The translations under genes were made by a program, and so were the position numbers. Below the pieces are notes generated by a model, which did not search any database, was not told the DNA's origin, and saw nothing but the letters and a program-made list of their open reading frames with translations. Positions 46,701 through 58,297 of a stretch of DNA of 61,582 nt are shown here, piece by piece (positions within the stretch are counted from its first letter, which is position 1; every line of letters begins with the position of its first letter). Source of the DNA: Paraphysomonas bandaiensis (lineage: Eukaryota > Chrysophyceae); the NCBI GenBank assembly GCA_965644295.1, contig CBFFRP010000396.1:1-61582 (forward strand), given 5' to 3'.

Positions 46701-48943
46701 GTGCATCTTACGTCACACAAGCAGGCGGATTATTATGCCAGGCCGCTAGATATTGGAGATCTCTGAATGATGTGGAGGGTGAAAAGAGCATTCTGTGGTC
46801 CACGTGTGCCCAACTTATTACGCTTGGTGGAAACGCTCCGGAACGTGTCGTTGACTTATGTGTATCAGCATCTGAAAATTTTGGGGGTGGCAAGGGTAGT
46901 TCGGATAGTCACCATTCCCTGATGTCGGCATTCGAGTCTGGTGCAGAGAGCGAAGAATGGGAAAAGGACTTATACCATGGAGGTGGAGTATTTACCTCTG
47001 AAGAGCGACTGAGGGCGAGAAAAGATTGTTATGAGTGCCTTTTGAACGAAATAAAACGCGTGAGAGTATCAGCGGACAGATTGGGTGGTGGTGTTGTAAC
47101 AGTAGATGCGGGACAGAATAACTCCGAAAATTCCCAGTCCACTGCATCCCGTATGATTGCTTATGCACTTGCAACAAGTGACGACAAGGTGTTTCACGAG
47201 CAGTTGTACGAAGACTTGTATAAGTTAGACTCGGAGCAGCTGGTGTATATTCAATCTCGGCATATAGAGAATTTCTTACGGGAGAAAGATGCATTAATTC
47301 TTTACAGGTGCTACCTATATCAGTGATGTACAGGAATATCCGTCAATTGCATTTATTTATGTTATAATGCGAATGTTGTGTGTAGGCACTATGTCTGGCA
47401 TGGTCGCCATGCCCAGGCCGCATTTCTCATGGATTTGTTGGCCCACCGAGAGGAAGACACTGAAATCGATACTCGCATTGAGCACTTGATACGTGCTGTG
47501 AACAGTGCGAATCGTGCGTGCAATACTGCGGACACGACAGCTGCTATGAGAGTGGGTGTTGAGAGTGCGGAAGTGTTGGCCAATTACTCGTTCGATAAAG
47601 TTGAGGATTTGACAGGAAAACTACAAATTGCTGGTACGTGAACTTTGCTTGCAGTATATATGATTAAATAATTTTTGATTTTTAGAGTTACAAAGGGAAG
47701 TGTCCAATACCCTGAGGAAGGAACTTCAAGACATTGATAGACAAGTGGTTTCACAGGAAGGAAAGAGGCAGAGAGATCAGCTGGCAGATATTGTACACAG
47801 GCTTCGGTATCAGCTGGTTGATGTCAGCGAGTTGTACAATAACGTTACGGAACCTTATATGCTTTGGGAATCAAATTTGGTAATACTTTGCACTTGTAAG
47901 CACGACGATCCTGGTCTCGCTAAACGATTGTGGAAGTCCATAATATACAGGTAGTAGATGACAACACTGATACATGTCCTCCTCGTGATTTTTCCACAGA
48001 ATTGTACCAAAGAAAGCTTCAGACGTGGATGTGCAGGAATTCTTAGATGAGCAGCGTCGCAAATCGAATGTAATGGTGGATAAGCGGTATGTTTAGTTTT
48101 ATTATGATGTAGGGTCGTAACTTTCCTGCAGTCGCCAACGTACCAGCGTCCGATTTGAGTCTTATGATCAGTGGGTTCCAGATTTGGTGGATCGTGTGAT
48201 CGATTTAGGAACCAAGCTTCGCACGGACAGTCCCATATATGGCAACACTTCGTCGACAACAGGGACTGGTGTTGGGGGACGCACGTGCTTTCCCATATTA
48301 ACTATTGTTGAAGAGCTCGAGGAGATAACAGCAGTTGCTGCAGGCACAGTGGGCTCCACACCTGGTGCTTTCGACAGGGGATGGGTATTTAGGTATGCTG
48401 CAGTAAAACCGATCACGTCTCGTACAAGCTTGTTTCTTTGTTGCGCAAGTTGTGCCCATTCACATAGGTAACGCTGATACATAGGTGCATGCTGCGTGCT
48501 GGCGTTACGCATGGTGAGCTGTTAGAGTGCTATATGGACATTATTCCTCGCTGGGGGGGACAAAAGCCTGGAAAAAGATTGCAGCCACTTTCCTCTGCTG
48601 CTGCAATTGCGGTAGAGTGGGCTCGTCTGACTGCCAGGTAGGAAATAGACTGTACCTTAATTGCGGTGATCATACCTTCAATATTGAAATATTTTTACAC
48701 GTAATATGTTCACCACACTCACTTCTCTACTGCAGTTATAGCTCTACTAGCTCGGGTGAAGCAAGACAATTTATTGTTTGTGCACGATCCGGCAAAATGC
48801 GGAAGTGGCTTCAGTCTCTATCCACGGACCTCAACAACTTATCTGGGCATACTTTGTCTTCTGGAGAAAACGTTCAGTTAAAGGTTGCACGTGGTGATGT
48901 GACGGATGCGGAGCAGAGACTAACCGCGCTTTTATTAGTTTAA
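43751..48943 (+). CDS. nucleoporin Nup155/Nup170 family
   Basis: A multi-exon gene. The N-terminal exon is at 43822-43980, then a very large exon runs from about 44030 to 47308, then five or six small exons to the stop at 48943. The N-terminal beta-propeller shows the family signature ITVDSRLYLWDYMNPSDY, preceded by VSCASFMGILPEINRAW, and GMHVINKLRPVDYLMRIL lies downstream. The alpha-solenoid half is long and helical, including ALYRLLSRSCQALSLFDIL and FLREKDALILYR. The protein is a scaffold of the inner ring of the nuclear pore complex, where it anchors membrane and channel nucleoporins. The start exon is uncertain: a Met at 43751 followed by a short intron fits donor and acceptor but not the phase. 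A different upstream start is possible. Confidence 0.85.
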
Positions 48944-50249
48944 TTAAAGTTCACCACCCATGGTTTTCTGTATTCCAGGAGACATATATTGTTGCGACGT
49001 GTCGTTGTTGATATCGTTGTCATTTACTGGGAGTGTCGCAGTTTTGGTACTGAAAAGTCTTGCAAGCTATTACTCAAATTGCACAGAAGTAACTTCAAGA
49101 ATAATATACGCATAGCAGTTAGAATTTGAGTACTACGGTACATCAGCTAGGCTTGGGCCACATAGGTACTTGGTAGCACGTAAAATTTTAGCTTGATGTG
49201 ATAATAAGCATTGACATGATAATATTTTTTGTAAATGTTAATGGCTACTTAAATTCATGTGTAGTGCAATTATTAACTGTGAATGATGACAGAGCTCCGC
49301 TGATTACAACTGTGTATTTAACTTTATGGTTAACCCAGTGTTGACATATTTTACATGACAACACACACTTGTGTAGGCAATATAACAGGGATAGGGAACA
49401 ATATATTCTACGCTCAGGTGTGATAATCAACTTTGCACGACTAAAGAACCTCTCAGCAGCGCTGCAGATAGAGGAATTACATGATTTATAGATTGTGCTT
49501 CAATATGAAGCAAGCAGCTGTGGTTGGATTCATAGGTACCAAGCCGAGTTCTTTTGGTGACCTCGGCGGTGTTCAGAATCCAGAACACCCTCTTGTGTAA
49601 AATTAGTTCCGTACTCTCTCGTACACTTAATACATACTCTGTTGTTTCTGAAAGCTTATCGACAGTTGTGGCCGGATGCAAGCATATTTCAATTAATATT
49701 GGATGAAAATGGTGATGTTGGCTCAAAGGATGAGTATGAGAAAACTTTTAAATAGTTAAAAAGTAGTAGGTTTGATTATCAAATGACCTTATAATGACAA
49801 GTTGTACTAATAATTGAATCTACGGATGTGTTTACTTACTGATAAAGGATAAAGGATACTAAAATGTTTCAATAGAATGTTCTATGTTGGGTCGGTTTAA
49901 ACACTCCATCAATACTATTGATGGAACGCTATCAAACAATAGTATTGCAATATATTTTCTATTTCCCTGATGTTGAGATCTGAAGATTCTATATATACTT
50001 GCAATTGAGTGCAGTATTATGTGAAATGCAAGGATCGAAAGATATATATGTAATTAGTACATTATATTGTGTAGTATGAAACTGAAGTAGAAGTGGGTGA
50101 CTATACAGGATACGATCACTGAGTGTGTGGTTTGTACACTATAGTAGTAAATGAATGGTGTTGAACACATCGAACACAACTTAGGTTCTTTATCATGTAA
50201 TGTTTATAATTTCATCTTATCAGTTGAGAATAGTAAACCTTAGCAAATA
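48944..50249. other. region between Nup155 and the copia gag; repeat fragment, no gene
   Basis: It contains the inverted partner (49424-49620) of the 20825-20975 repeat, with an exact 35-nt copy of copia gag sequence inserted in it. A 5' LTR for the copia element is expected within this stretch, but I could not define its ends or a primer-binding site. Confidence 0.4.
49424..49620 (-). repeat. old repeat fragment with templated 35-nt insert
   Basis: Read on the minus strand it matches 20825-20975. Positions 49455-49489 are not part of that repeat. They are identical to 50777-50811 in the copia gag gene, in the same orientation. Confidence 0.65.
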
Positions 50250-51460
50250 ATGTCAACTTCTGTTATGGTAGCGGATGGTAGTTGTAGGGATGGGGAAGAT
50301 GACAAGAAGCTACGGTTTGACAAGAACCAAGCAGACTATTCAGCGAGAAAAATCAAGATGCATCTAATGAAGAAAAACCGAAACCATCTTGGCTTGGAGG
50401 ACCCGCCAGCCGGAGGAAGGAATTTAGAGTCATGGAGAGAGCGTAATGATACCTGTGTTAGTACTATTTGGGAGGCTTGCGAGCATGACCCTGATGTGTT
50501 GGAGGTAGCCAATCAATATTTGGAGGGGAAGGCAATTTTACCTGCTGATGATCCTGCTAAGGAGGTGTTATCCAGTGAGCTCCTTCAGACACTGGTTGAT
50601 AGGTTCAGAGGCGAGATTGGGACTGTATTGGAGAAGACTACGGCAGAATACCATTCGTTCAAAATAAGGCCGGGGGAAAAGGTGTCTGTTGGGGTAGATC
50701 GACTGAACGGTATAATCCAGAAGCTCATAAAATTGGGACAACCGCAGACAGAGGCAAGTAAATTAGCAAAGATAAAAGCAGCGCTGCAGATAGAGGAATT
50801 ACATGATTTATGGATGTCGGTAGCGATGATGCCTAAAGCAACAACTACATTTGATTCGGTGAAAGAGGCTTGTGAAGAGTATGACGAGGCTATGACGCAG
50901 CTGAAGAAACTAAAGGGAGACAAGTCTGAAGAGATCAATTTTACAGCGTCGAAGGAGCCAGTGGTTTGTTCATTTTGTCGGAAGAAGGGACATGTAGCAG
51001 CGAATTGTTATGCTAAGGAACGACAAAGAAAAATGGATAAGTTCAAAAGAAAAGGGAAGACAAAGGAAAAGGCTTCGAAGAGTGTGCAGCAGCCAGGATC
51101 AAAGGATTATACTGGTTGTCATATCTGTGGAGATTTTAGTCACAAAGCCCGACAGTGCAAGTCGAAAAAACGGAAGAACATAAAAAACCCGGATAATGAG
51201 AATCCTCGAAAATCGAACAGGAAATTCGAGACAGAATGGAAGAAATACGTCAACGACGGAGAGTCGTCGGATGATGAAGCGAATATGTTTGGAGAAGAGG
51301 TTTTGCTATCGGTGGATACGTCGGAAGAACCTCGTGTATATCTGGACAGTTGTGCAAGTAAAAGACTGTTTATAGTAAAGGATAAAATTGCACTGGAGTC
51401 ATTTACTCCAGAGTTTGGGGCAATCCAACTAACTAGAAAGGGTTCTCAATTGGAGACACA
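50250..51460 (+). pseudogene. copia element 1: gag and protease, interrupted
   Basis: A 400-codon frame begins with a Met and encodes a gag protein (nucleocapsid precursor). It has two zinc knuckles, CSFCRKKGHVAANCY and CHICGDFSHKARQCK, in a Lys-rich setting. An aspartic protease start with YLDSCASKRLF follows; the D-S-C/G form is usual for copia. The frame runs into a 970-bp insertion at 51461, which ends the polyprotein after a few foreign codons. The reading continues in register on the far side at 52446. Confidence 0.85.
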
Positions 51461-52445
51461 TATATAAAGATCTGATTATTACATGAGAGAACTTGTTGCA
51501 TTTGTCTATCTATTATTCTAGACTAGTGATAACACAGATTACGAAATGCTCAGTTGTCTCGGGACTGCTTGTGCATTGCTGCAAGCACCTTGGTGCAACC
51601 ATCCCTTGTTTTACGTTTAGTCAGGTGGTCTTCCTTTGGGTAGTGTGTCTGGTGGTCCAGTTCCGTGTGCGAGCCGGGGGGAGGGGGGTGACGTGCCATT
51701 CTGTGAATGTGTGGCAGCGGGGGTTTTGTGTTCACTAGTTGTGGTTGGAATTCTGTAGGGAATGAGTGTCGTCTGCCTCCGGATCGGGTTGGCAGGCCCG
51801 CGTTGGGGACGAGGTCTCTTGGGGGGCACGGCTCTGGGGGTGGATGTTACTTTAAGTAGCTGGAGGATCGTCGAGTTGGTGGCGGAGTGTGTGTGGTGTG
51901 GTTGTGAGCTGGCGTTTGCCAGGGGTGGTGTCATTGTTGTCGCGTCGAGTCTGTGAAACCTACAGCCTCTGTTTTTGAGCATGTTTAGTCCTCCATTGTA
52001 GAGAGGGAGCAGAATTTTGGTGACTGATTTTTCGAGCTTGTGGAACTGGTGATCAAGTAGCGAGGTGGAAATGTTGTGGCCGAAAGCGTTAGCCAGTTGC
52101 GAGGCTGTTAGTTGGCCGGTCCAGTATCTCTCAACTTGAGGTGTGTCGGGATCCCAAGCAGCCCTCGCGAGTCTACGTAGGGCATTGTGTAGCCAGGGGA
52201 TGGGTTGTCGTTTCTCATGGAGTTTGGTAAGCTGAGTTTGTTGTGCGTGGAAGGCTTTTTCACGTATTTGGGCGATCTCAGGGTGCGGACATTGGAGGAG
52301 CATGTGCGCCATGTTGTCCAAGTTGTGGTTGCAGTCTGTACATTTGGCTGCTGTTGTGAGTTCGTCTCCTTGTTTGCCCTTGGCTCGATTTCTGCCCATC
52401 GCGTAGGATTTATCCCACACGTATGCGGTTTCAATTGGAGACACA
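51446..52445 (-). mobile_element. 5'-truncated non-LTR retrotransposon inserted in copia 1, 15-bp target duplication
   Basis: The inserted DNA is 51461-52430. It is flanked by identical 15-bp target copies, TCAATTGGAGACACA, at 51446-51460 and 52431-52445. On the minus strand it encodes the C-terminal part of a non-LTR reverse transcriptase protein with a zinc motif, CTDCNHNLDNMAHMLLQC, then a Pro/Thr-rich tail ending near 51617. Its 3' end, near 51461, has no long A tail but an AT-rich TCTTTATATA. The 5' end is cut off, as is usual for target-primed insertions. The ORF on the minus strand starts in the copia flank, which is an accident. Confidence 0.85.
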
Positions 52446-53515
52446 GGGAACTGGTACATTCGGGGAATGGAGAGACATCAGAGTTAGTGAAGAAGCGGTG
52501 AAGAACATTGTGTCAGGAGGAATGCTGAGATCAATGGGATACGGATTACAACTGCTCCGAAAGCCTAAAATCGTGGAATTGGACTCTGGAAACGAGGTGT
52601 TGACTGGAGAGTACGATGAGCATGGAGGAATGCCGTATGTGGACTTGATGGAGGTGTTAAATCTGCCAAATGTGTCTATGTGCAATCAGATGGAGGAGGT
52701 AAATTTGTCGGATAATACAGGACAAGATGCGTTGGATCGCTTACATGAGCGTACTGGACATGTCTCGAAATCGAAGTTAATAGAAGCTCACCGACACATG
52801 TTATTCAGAGGATCAGGACTACAACGACATCACCTTTCGAAAGCAAAAGAGAAGAGTTGCAATAAACCCCTGTGTAAATGGTGTGCCAAGGCGAAGATAA
52901 CCAGGCATTCGTTCAAATCACGGGACAACGAAGAGCTAAGCGCAGTCAGGTTTCTGGAAAGAGTGACAGCGGACATCTCAGTCTACCTCAATTGTGAATC
53001 CAGACAAGGGTATAAGTACGTGCTCCTATTTACGGACGTGGCAACAAAGATGATATATGGGAATATGGTTTGAGGACTCGAGCGGAGAGGAGGTGTTCAA
53101 ATGTCTACGACACTTGTGCGAGGTCCACTTAGTGAAGTACGAGGGGTGGAACCGTATAGTGGAGTATCATGCCGATGGAGGATCCGAACTTATTAGTCAG
53201 CAGATAAGAGAGTATCTGTTGCAGCGATATGGGACTCGGGTGTCACATACAACACGAGACACGCCAGAGCTCAACGCGGTGTCTGAGAGGAAATTCCGAA
53301 CAATTGGGGAGATGACACTGACGATGTTGACGGCATCCGGACTTCCAAAGTCGTTCTGGTTTGATGCTTATCAAACTGCATGTTACATTGTGCGACGAAT
53401 GCCAACTCGGACGTGGCAAGGATGGATGTCTCCATATGAGTGTGTCCCAGGGGGGAGCGTTCCCAGCCTATCGTGGCTACGGAAATGGGGGTGCAAAGCA
53501 TATGTGCTAAGCTAA
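52446..53515 (+). pseudogene. copia element 1: pre-integrase and integrase core, frameshifted
   Basis: The pre-integrase zinc module has ERTGHVSKSKLIEAHRH and CKWCAKAKITRHSF. The integrase core shows TADISVYL (first Asp), YHADGGSELI (second Asp) and NAVSERKFR (Glu), so the DDE set is present. The frame is lost at about 53060, where the sequence continues in another frame as FEDSSGEEVF. It is lost again at about 53510 before KLTPKADRRKDWEDKAMTG, which starts a further segment to 53715. Confidence 0.8.
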
Positions 53516-55100
53516 CACCCAAGGCCGACAGGAGGAAGGACTGGGAGGACAAAGCAATGACAGGTTATTTCATAGGGTATCCAGCTGATCGAAAAGGATA
53601 CAAGGTGCTAGTGGGGGACACCGTAGTACACTCTGTACATGTATTATTTATGAATCGGTACCTGAGAGGTCTCAGGATTATTATAGAGAGCTGGAGGAGG
53701 CTCAAGTGGCTATAGATCCCGAGGCTCGTCAACCGGGTGAGTTTGAGTATCTTATCGGAAAGCACCATGAGGATGGTGGTCTGCTATACAAGACTAACAG
53801 AGTGGTGATAAGGAAGGGACTTATTGTGGGATACCGGTCGTTCGTTACTGGTAACCAGGGTCAAGTGGAGGATAAAACTCCTATTCATATTGCTGACATC
53901 AAGAAGATGACAGAGGATCTTGCGCAGAGGGTGGTTAGGGCCAGAGTTACTGACAACCGTGACGGCGGTATCAGCGGAGTGGTGCCACAGCAGTCGGAAA
54001 GTGGGCAGGTGCAGCCCCAGGCTGACTCAGCATTACCTTCGGGGGAAGGGACCCCTGCCGAGAATCATCCGCACGGCAAACGCGCAAGAACTCCAAGGAC
54101 GGTAACGAATGTGTCGGTGTTAGGACAAATCCATCATTTGAGTGATGAGAGTGATGTGAGTGACCTTTTACAGGAGGCAGACTCAGTGTGGATGTCAGCG
54201 GAAGAGTCGACAGTGCCTCAGACACATCGTGAGTCCTTGGAGAGTGCCGAGCACAGGGAGTGGAGACGAGCTCGCCGTGTAGAGCGAGAGGGTTTGGCGA
54301 AGCGAAATACCATGGAGGTGACTCGTATACCGGACGGAGTCGTCCCACTGCACTCCAAGTACGTCTATGGAAAGAAGTACGATAAGGAGGGAGAGGTCCG
54401 CCGATATAAGGCTCGTCTTGTAGCAATCGGTTGTGGACAGCAGTCGAGTGGTTGGGCGAACCATTTCGCACCCGTTGTTAAGGGGGTAACAGTGCGACTG
54501 TTAATCGCCATAGCTTTCGTGATGAACATGGTAATTCATCAACTGGATGTGTCTAACGCATTTCTATATGCAGATATAGAGGGGGAAGTATATATGAAGG
54601 CAACTCCGGACTTTCAGCTGCCTGAGGGGTACTGCTTTAAACTGAAGAAGTCGTTATACGGGCTTCGGAGTTCCCCGCGGTCGTGGTGGAAAACATTGGA
54701 TAAATTCATACGATCTATGCATTTTAAACCATGTGTATTAGACCCGTGTTTGTATTATCAGTATAAGGGCGATGAATTGATATTATTAACGATATATGTG
54801 GATGATATCCTAGTGTTAGGTCGTGATGTCAACATAGTGAAGGATATTAAAGCTCAACTGTGTGCCCGGTTTGATATGAAGGATATGGGCGAGATGGAAC
54901 ATTTTCTGAATGTTCGAGTCACAAGAACGCCAGAGTATATTCGTCTTGACCAATCAGTATATGCGGCTAAGATCTTAGAAAAGTTTGAAAAGTACCTTGG
55001 GTCACCGCGAAAGGTACGGAAGAGTCCTCTACCGGCGGAAGCAATGGATTTAGTGGCAAAAGGGGCGCGGCATGAGCATACCGAGGAGGAACAGCTTATA
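53516..55100 (+). pseudogene. copia element 1: integrase tail and reverse transcriptase, RNase H missing
   Basis: After the frameshift the integrase C-terminal segment (GYFIGYPADRKGYKVL) continues to about 53715. The frame from 53706 then encodes a Ser/Pro linker and reverse transcriptase with VRRYKARLVAIG, LDVSNAFLYADIEGEVYM, SLYGLRSSPRSWW and the catalytic IYVDDILVLG. The similarity to copia stops at about 55100, where EEEQLI is fused to unrelated DNA. The RNase H domain and 3' LTR are therefore missing. Three frame breaks and the loss of the end show that the element is dead. Confidence 0.85.
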
Positions 55101-55480
55101 CATCGATGCCATCCCCAATGGGATCAACTCGACAGTTCGCCAAGCCCTCGAGGAAAACGGACTGGTCGTCGCTGGCTTCCGGGGATAACCTACCCAGGTT
55201 CCCCTTGATGAGGTTGGTGTCAATGGAAAGAAATCGACAAGACTTATTGCGTCGACAAGCTAATGCCAGCGTACTGCACGGGGTGGTCCTGAGCTTCATC
55301 ATTCGGCTCGCATTGTTCAGTAGATGGATGTTTGTTTCTTCTGTTGTTCTGAGATGTTGTGGGATGTGCTCCATAATGTTACGAGAAATCGAAATGTGAA
55401 TCGCCATCAGAAACTGAAAACCCCCCCCGATCTTTGTAAAACTAAAAACAGGATTTTCGAGAGTTGTGTACACGAGAAAA
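55101..55480. other. unassigned foreign segment at the end of copia 1
   Basis: Long open frames exist on both strands (minus 55096-55473, 125 codons; plus 55106-55399, 97 codons) and it is not copia RNase H. The minus frame has a balanced amino-acid make-up, including CRRNKSCRFLSIDTN, but I recognise no domain. It may be a piece of another transposon joined at the deletion junction. Confidence 0.35.
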
Positions 55481-55619
55481 ATTATTCTCTATTGTAGTGT
55501 GTGTGAGTTTTTGGGTTTAGCGAAACTAGAAGAACTATGTAAAATGAATTACACAACCTAAACTAAAAAATCCCCTGGTTTTTCACTCAAAAATGTCACA
55601 AAACTACACATTTTCAAAA

Positions 55620-55849
55620 TAATAATCGGCATATTGTCCACAGAATCCAGAGACAGGCAGATGTCTGTTAGCTTCACATACAGGATACGATTGTCATGTA
55701 ACACCAGAGGAGTCTTACGGTAACGTTCTTGAATTATGTTGTGAAAATATTTAATTTAGAAATTTTGATTCTATGATACAGAGCATATGAAGAAAATGAC
55801 GCTTCAGAGTTCGATAATGGAGAGACCCACGCAAGAGTAACTTCAATTG
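55620..55849 (+). other. possible two-exon gene fragment
   Basis: Open sequence from about 55620 to 55721 and from 55781 to 55849 joins in frame across a GTAACG...ACAG intron-like stretch of about 60 bp. It is followed by GTATGT. The product would contain STESRDRQMSVSFTY and AYEENDASEFDNGET. I do not recognise it and there is no start or stop exon, so this may be a chance frame. Confidence 0.2.
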
Positions 55850-56984
55850 AGTATGTATATACTAATATGAATGTAAGATATATTACTTTCTCACTGTGCC
55901 CTATACGTATTGATGTAAATAAGGACGGTGTATTGAAACATGTCAATCATTGTCACCTAGATATAGGGTGCTTTGTATCTTGATATCTACCATCTATCAT
56001 AAATAGAATATTAGTGCTACCTGTAACACTCTGCAGAGGATGAATACGCCAGCCTATTAGTAGAATATTATGTTGACATTACCATGATACCTGGTAATCG
56101 TAGGTAGTATATATTAATTATTCATAATAAGATGCAATTTCTTCACTCTGGAAGTTGCTTGTAAATAGTATTGTAATTGTAGACTTATCCATAGTTGTTG
56201 ATTTATTGCTATTATGGAAGAAGCGCCTAAGTTAAGTGCAGCTATTGCAGTACTAAGAATGGTGTTGGAAGAAAATGATCCACTAATGGCTGGTTACCCC
56301 AATGAGGAGTATGTCAGGAGCGTTGGACTTACGGTTGGATTAAATGATGCCGATATCGACATATGATATTGCACTAATACACGTGCCTAATTGCCTCCCT
56401 ATAGGTGGTATCTATAACCTCTACATTTTCTACTGATAAGTATCCCTATTTATATTAAAATGTACCTATAGGCACTGCCTGCATGTATCAATACTACCTA
56501 TAGGTACTACCTAAAAATATAATACCAATACGACCTAGAGGTACTATAATTAACAATAATAAACACAGTATAATATATATTGCAAAGTAGAAAATAATAT
56601 AAAAACCAGCAATATTGCAGATCTGTATCAATTATGAAAAGAAAAAGCATGTATTCAATTAAAATAAGACGATGTTCGCATTAACATATTACGAAGTAAA
56701 AATTAACGGCAATTACTACTTAGAACCTACTAATATACATAATACCACGAGAAATCTCAATCAAAGTGTAAACTAGCTCCCAATCACCTGCTAAGAAGCA
56801 GAAGCATTGTGCACTTCAGATGTCTTCACCGCCAATCTGAGTTCAGTTAGCTTCCAAGGTAATGATAACATTTGTTCGTCCAAGCCATCTTACACCGATC
56901 TTACACCGAGATAACTTCTGGGGTACGATACTGATACAGAGGTGTATATATACTCATACTGCTGAGAGGCGGTGAAGAAGCGAT
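55850..56984. other. AT-rich region with ACCTATAGGTA repeats and a 50-codon frame
   Basis: A small frame at 56214-56366 encodes a 50-residue acidic peptide (begins MEEAPKLSAAIAVL), possibly the N-terminus of a decayed gag. From about 56395 to 56535 CCTATAGGTAC-like units recur at irregular spacing. A GGAAGTTGCTTGTA string near 56149 also occurs near 19958. Confidence 0.35.
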
Positions 56985-58297
56985 GTCCGAAGGCGCTGCA
57001 GAAGTTTCATCTGAAGCACAAGGAGTTCAAGGCAGCTGAAGGAAGGAATAACAAGTTCAACGCCAGAGAGATGGTTAGCACTCAAAACAAGATTAGTGCT
57101 CTGCTTGCTCAGTTTGGATAATTCGAGATGAAGCCAGGGGAGACCGCAAAAGAGTATGTACTGCGTTTTGAGCTGCTTCTCCGTGAACTTCAGGCGCATA
57201 AGCAAACGGTAACGGAAGAATCAAAGATTAGTCGGCTGAAGGAGGGAATTATCAGTGATGAATATGACGGTTTGAATTATGCTCTGTATTTAATGCCCGA
57301 TGATGTACCATATGAATTGTTATCCAAACGTATCGAACAGTTCGACGACACCAAGTATGGGAGGAAAATCATAGAGAAGAAGCGCAAGAGCACGGAGGAG
57401 CTGAATCATATTGAAAAACCTCGAAAGAAAGAGAGAGTATCTACAAAGAGGAAGTGCACTTATTGCTCGAAGAAAGGTATAATACACAATCATAATACAG
57501 AACAATGTAGGAAGAAAAAGGGGGAAACGAAGGGACAAAGACCGGGCAGTAAGGAATATACAGGATGCAGAGTATGCAAATCCAAAAACCATCGCGCGAA
57601 CGAATGTCCCCGAAATTCAACTGGAAAGACCAAGAGACCCCAGAAATCTGGGAAGGTTTTCACGTTCGAGAATATCCGCAGAGGAGGTACCGAGTCTGAC
57701 TCGGAGTCCGAAGCGAATATGCTTTATGACTGCGGTGTTGATATATATGTGATAAAAGTGACACATGTAGTATGATTGACACTACTGCTGAACACTATAC
57801 ATACATAGATACATGCTGCTCATCGTCTATGTTTTTGATAAATGATCAGCAAGTATTCGATGAATCAATTCCATCAGCTAGAGTTATCAGAGGCTCCAAG
57901 AAAGGAACGGTGATCAATGTAACGGCAACAGGAAGGGTAAACGACTGGAAGGGTATCGAATACAGTATCCGAAGATATCAACAGATTTCTGTGTTCGGGG
58001 AAACGTTTGAACGATATGGGTTATGAGTTCATCGTTTGGAATGGAATTCGAATTGTGGATCACAACACTGGAGCGATAGTATTATTATTGGAGGGACCCA
58101 TGCTTAATGGTATGACTGCGGTCCCTACGCAAACCTTACTGAGTCTGCCAGATGTATCCAGCTGTAGTAGGGGTGCACCAGAAGCAAATTTGACTGATCA
58201 GTATATGGAGAAGATGAGTTGGAACTGCTGCATAGGATATGACCAAACCCGGGGTATCACACCGGGTGCAGCTATGTATATGAAATGAATGTGCGAA
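56985..58297 (+). pseudogene. copia element 2: gag, protease and pre-integrase relic
   Basis: Gag reading starts near 56985 (KALQKFHLKHKEFKAAEG), meets an in-frame TAA at 57119-57121 and continues from 57122 to 57775. Two knuckles are visible, CTYCSKKGIIHNHNTEQC (with extra spacing) and CRVCKSKNHRANEC. The protease start YIDTCCSSSMFLI is at about 57800-57840. A pre-integrase piece ends with PGAAMYMK at 58288. Several frame changes show that it is dead. It is only distantly related to copia 1 and is cut at 58298 by the gypsy LTR. Confidence 0.8.

Noticed and set aside
49950-50249. Primer-binding site and 5' LTR end of copia 1
   Set aside because: No clear tRNA-complementary stretch or TG...CA pair could be fixed by eye, and the 3' LTR needed for comparison is missing.
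50585-50938. 117-codon minus-strand frame
   Set aside because: It lies wholly antisense to the copia gag frame and has no features of its own.
53971-54471. 166-codon minus-strand frame
   Set aside because: It is the shadow of the copia reverse transcriptase on the opposite strand.
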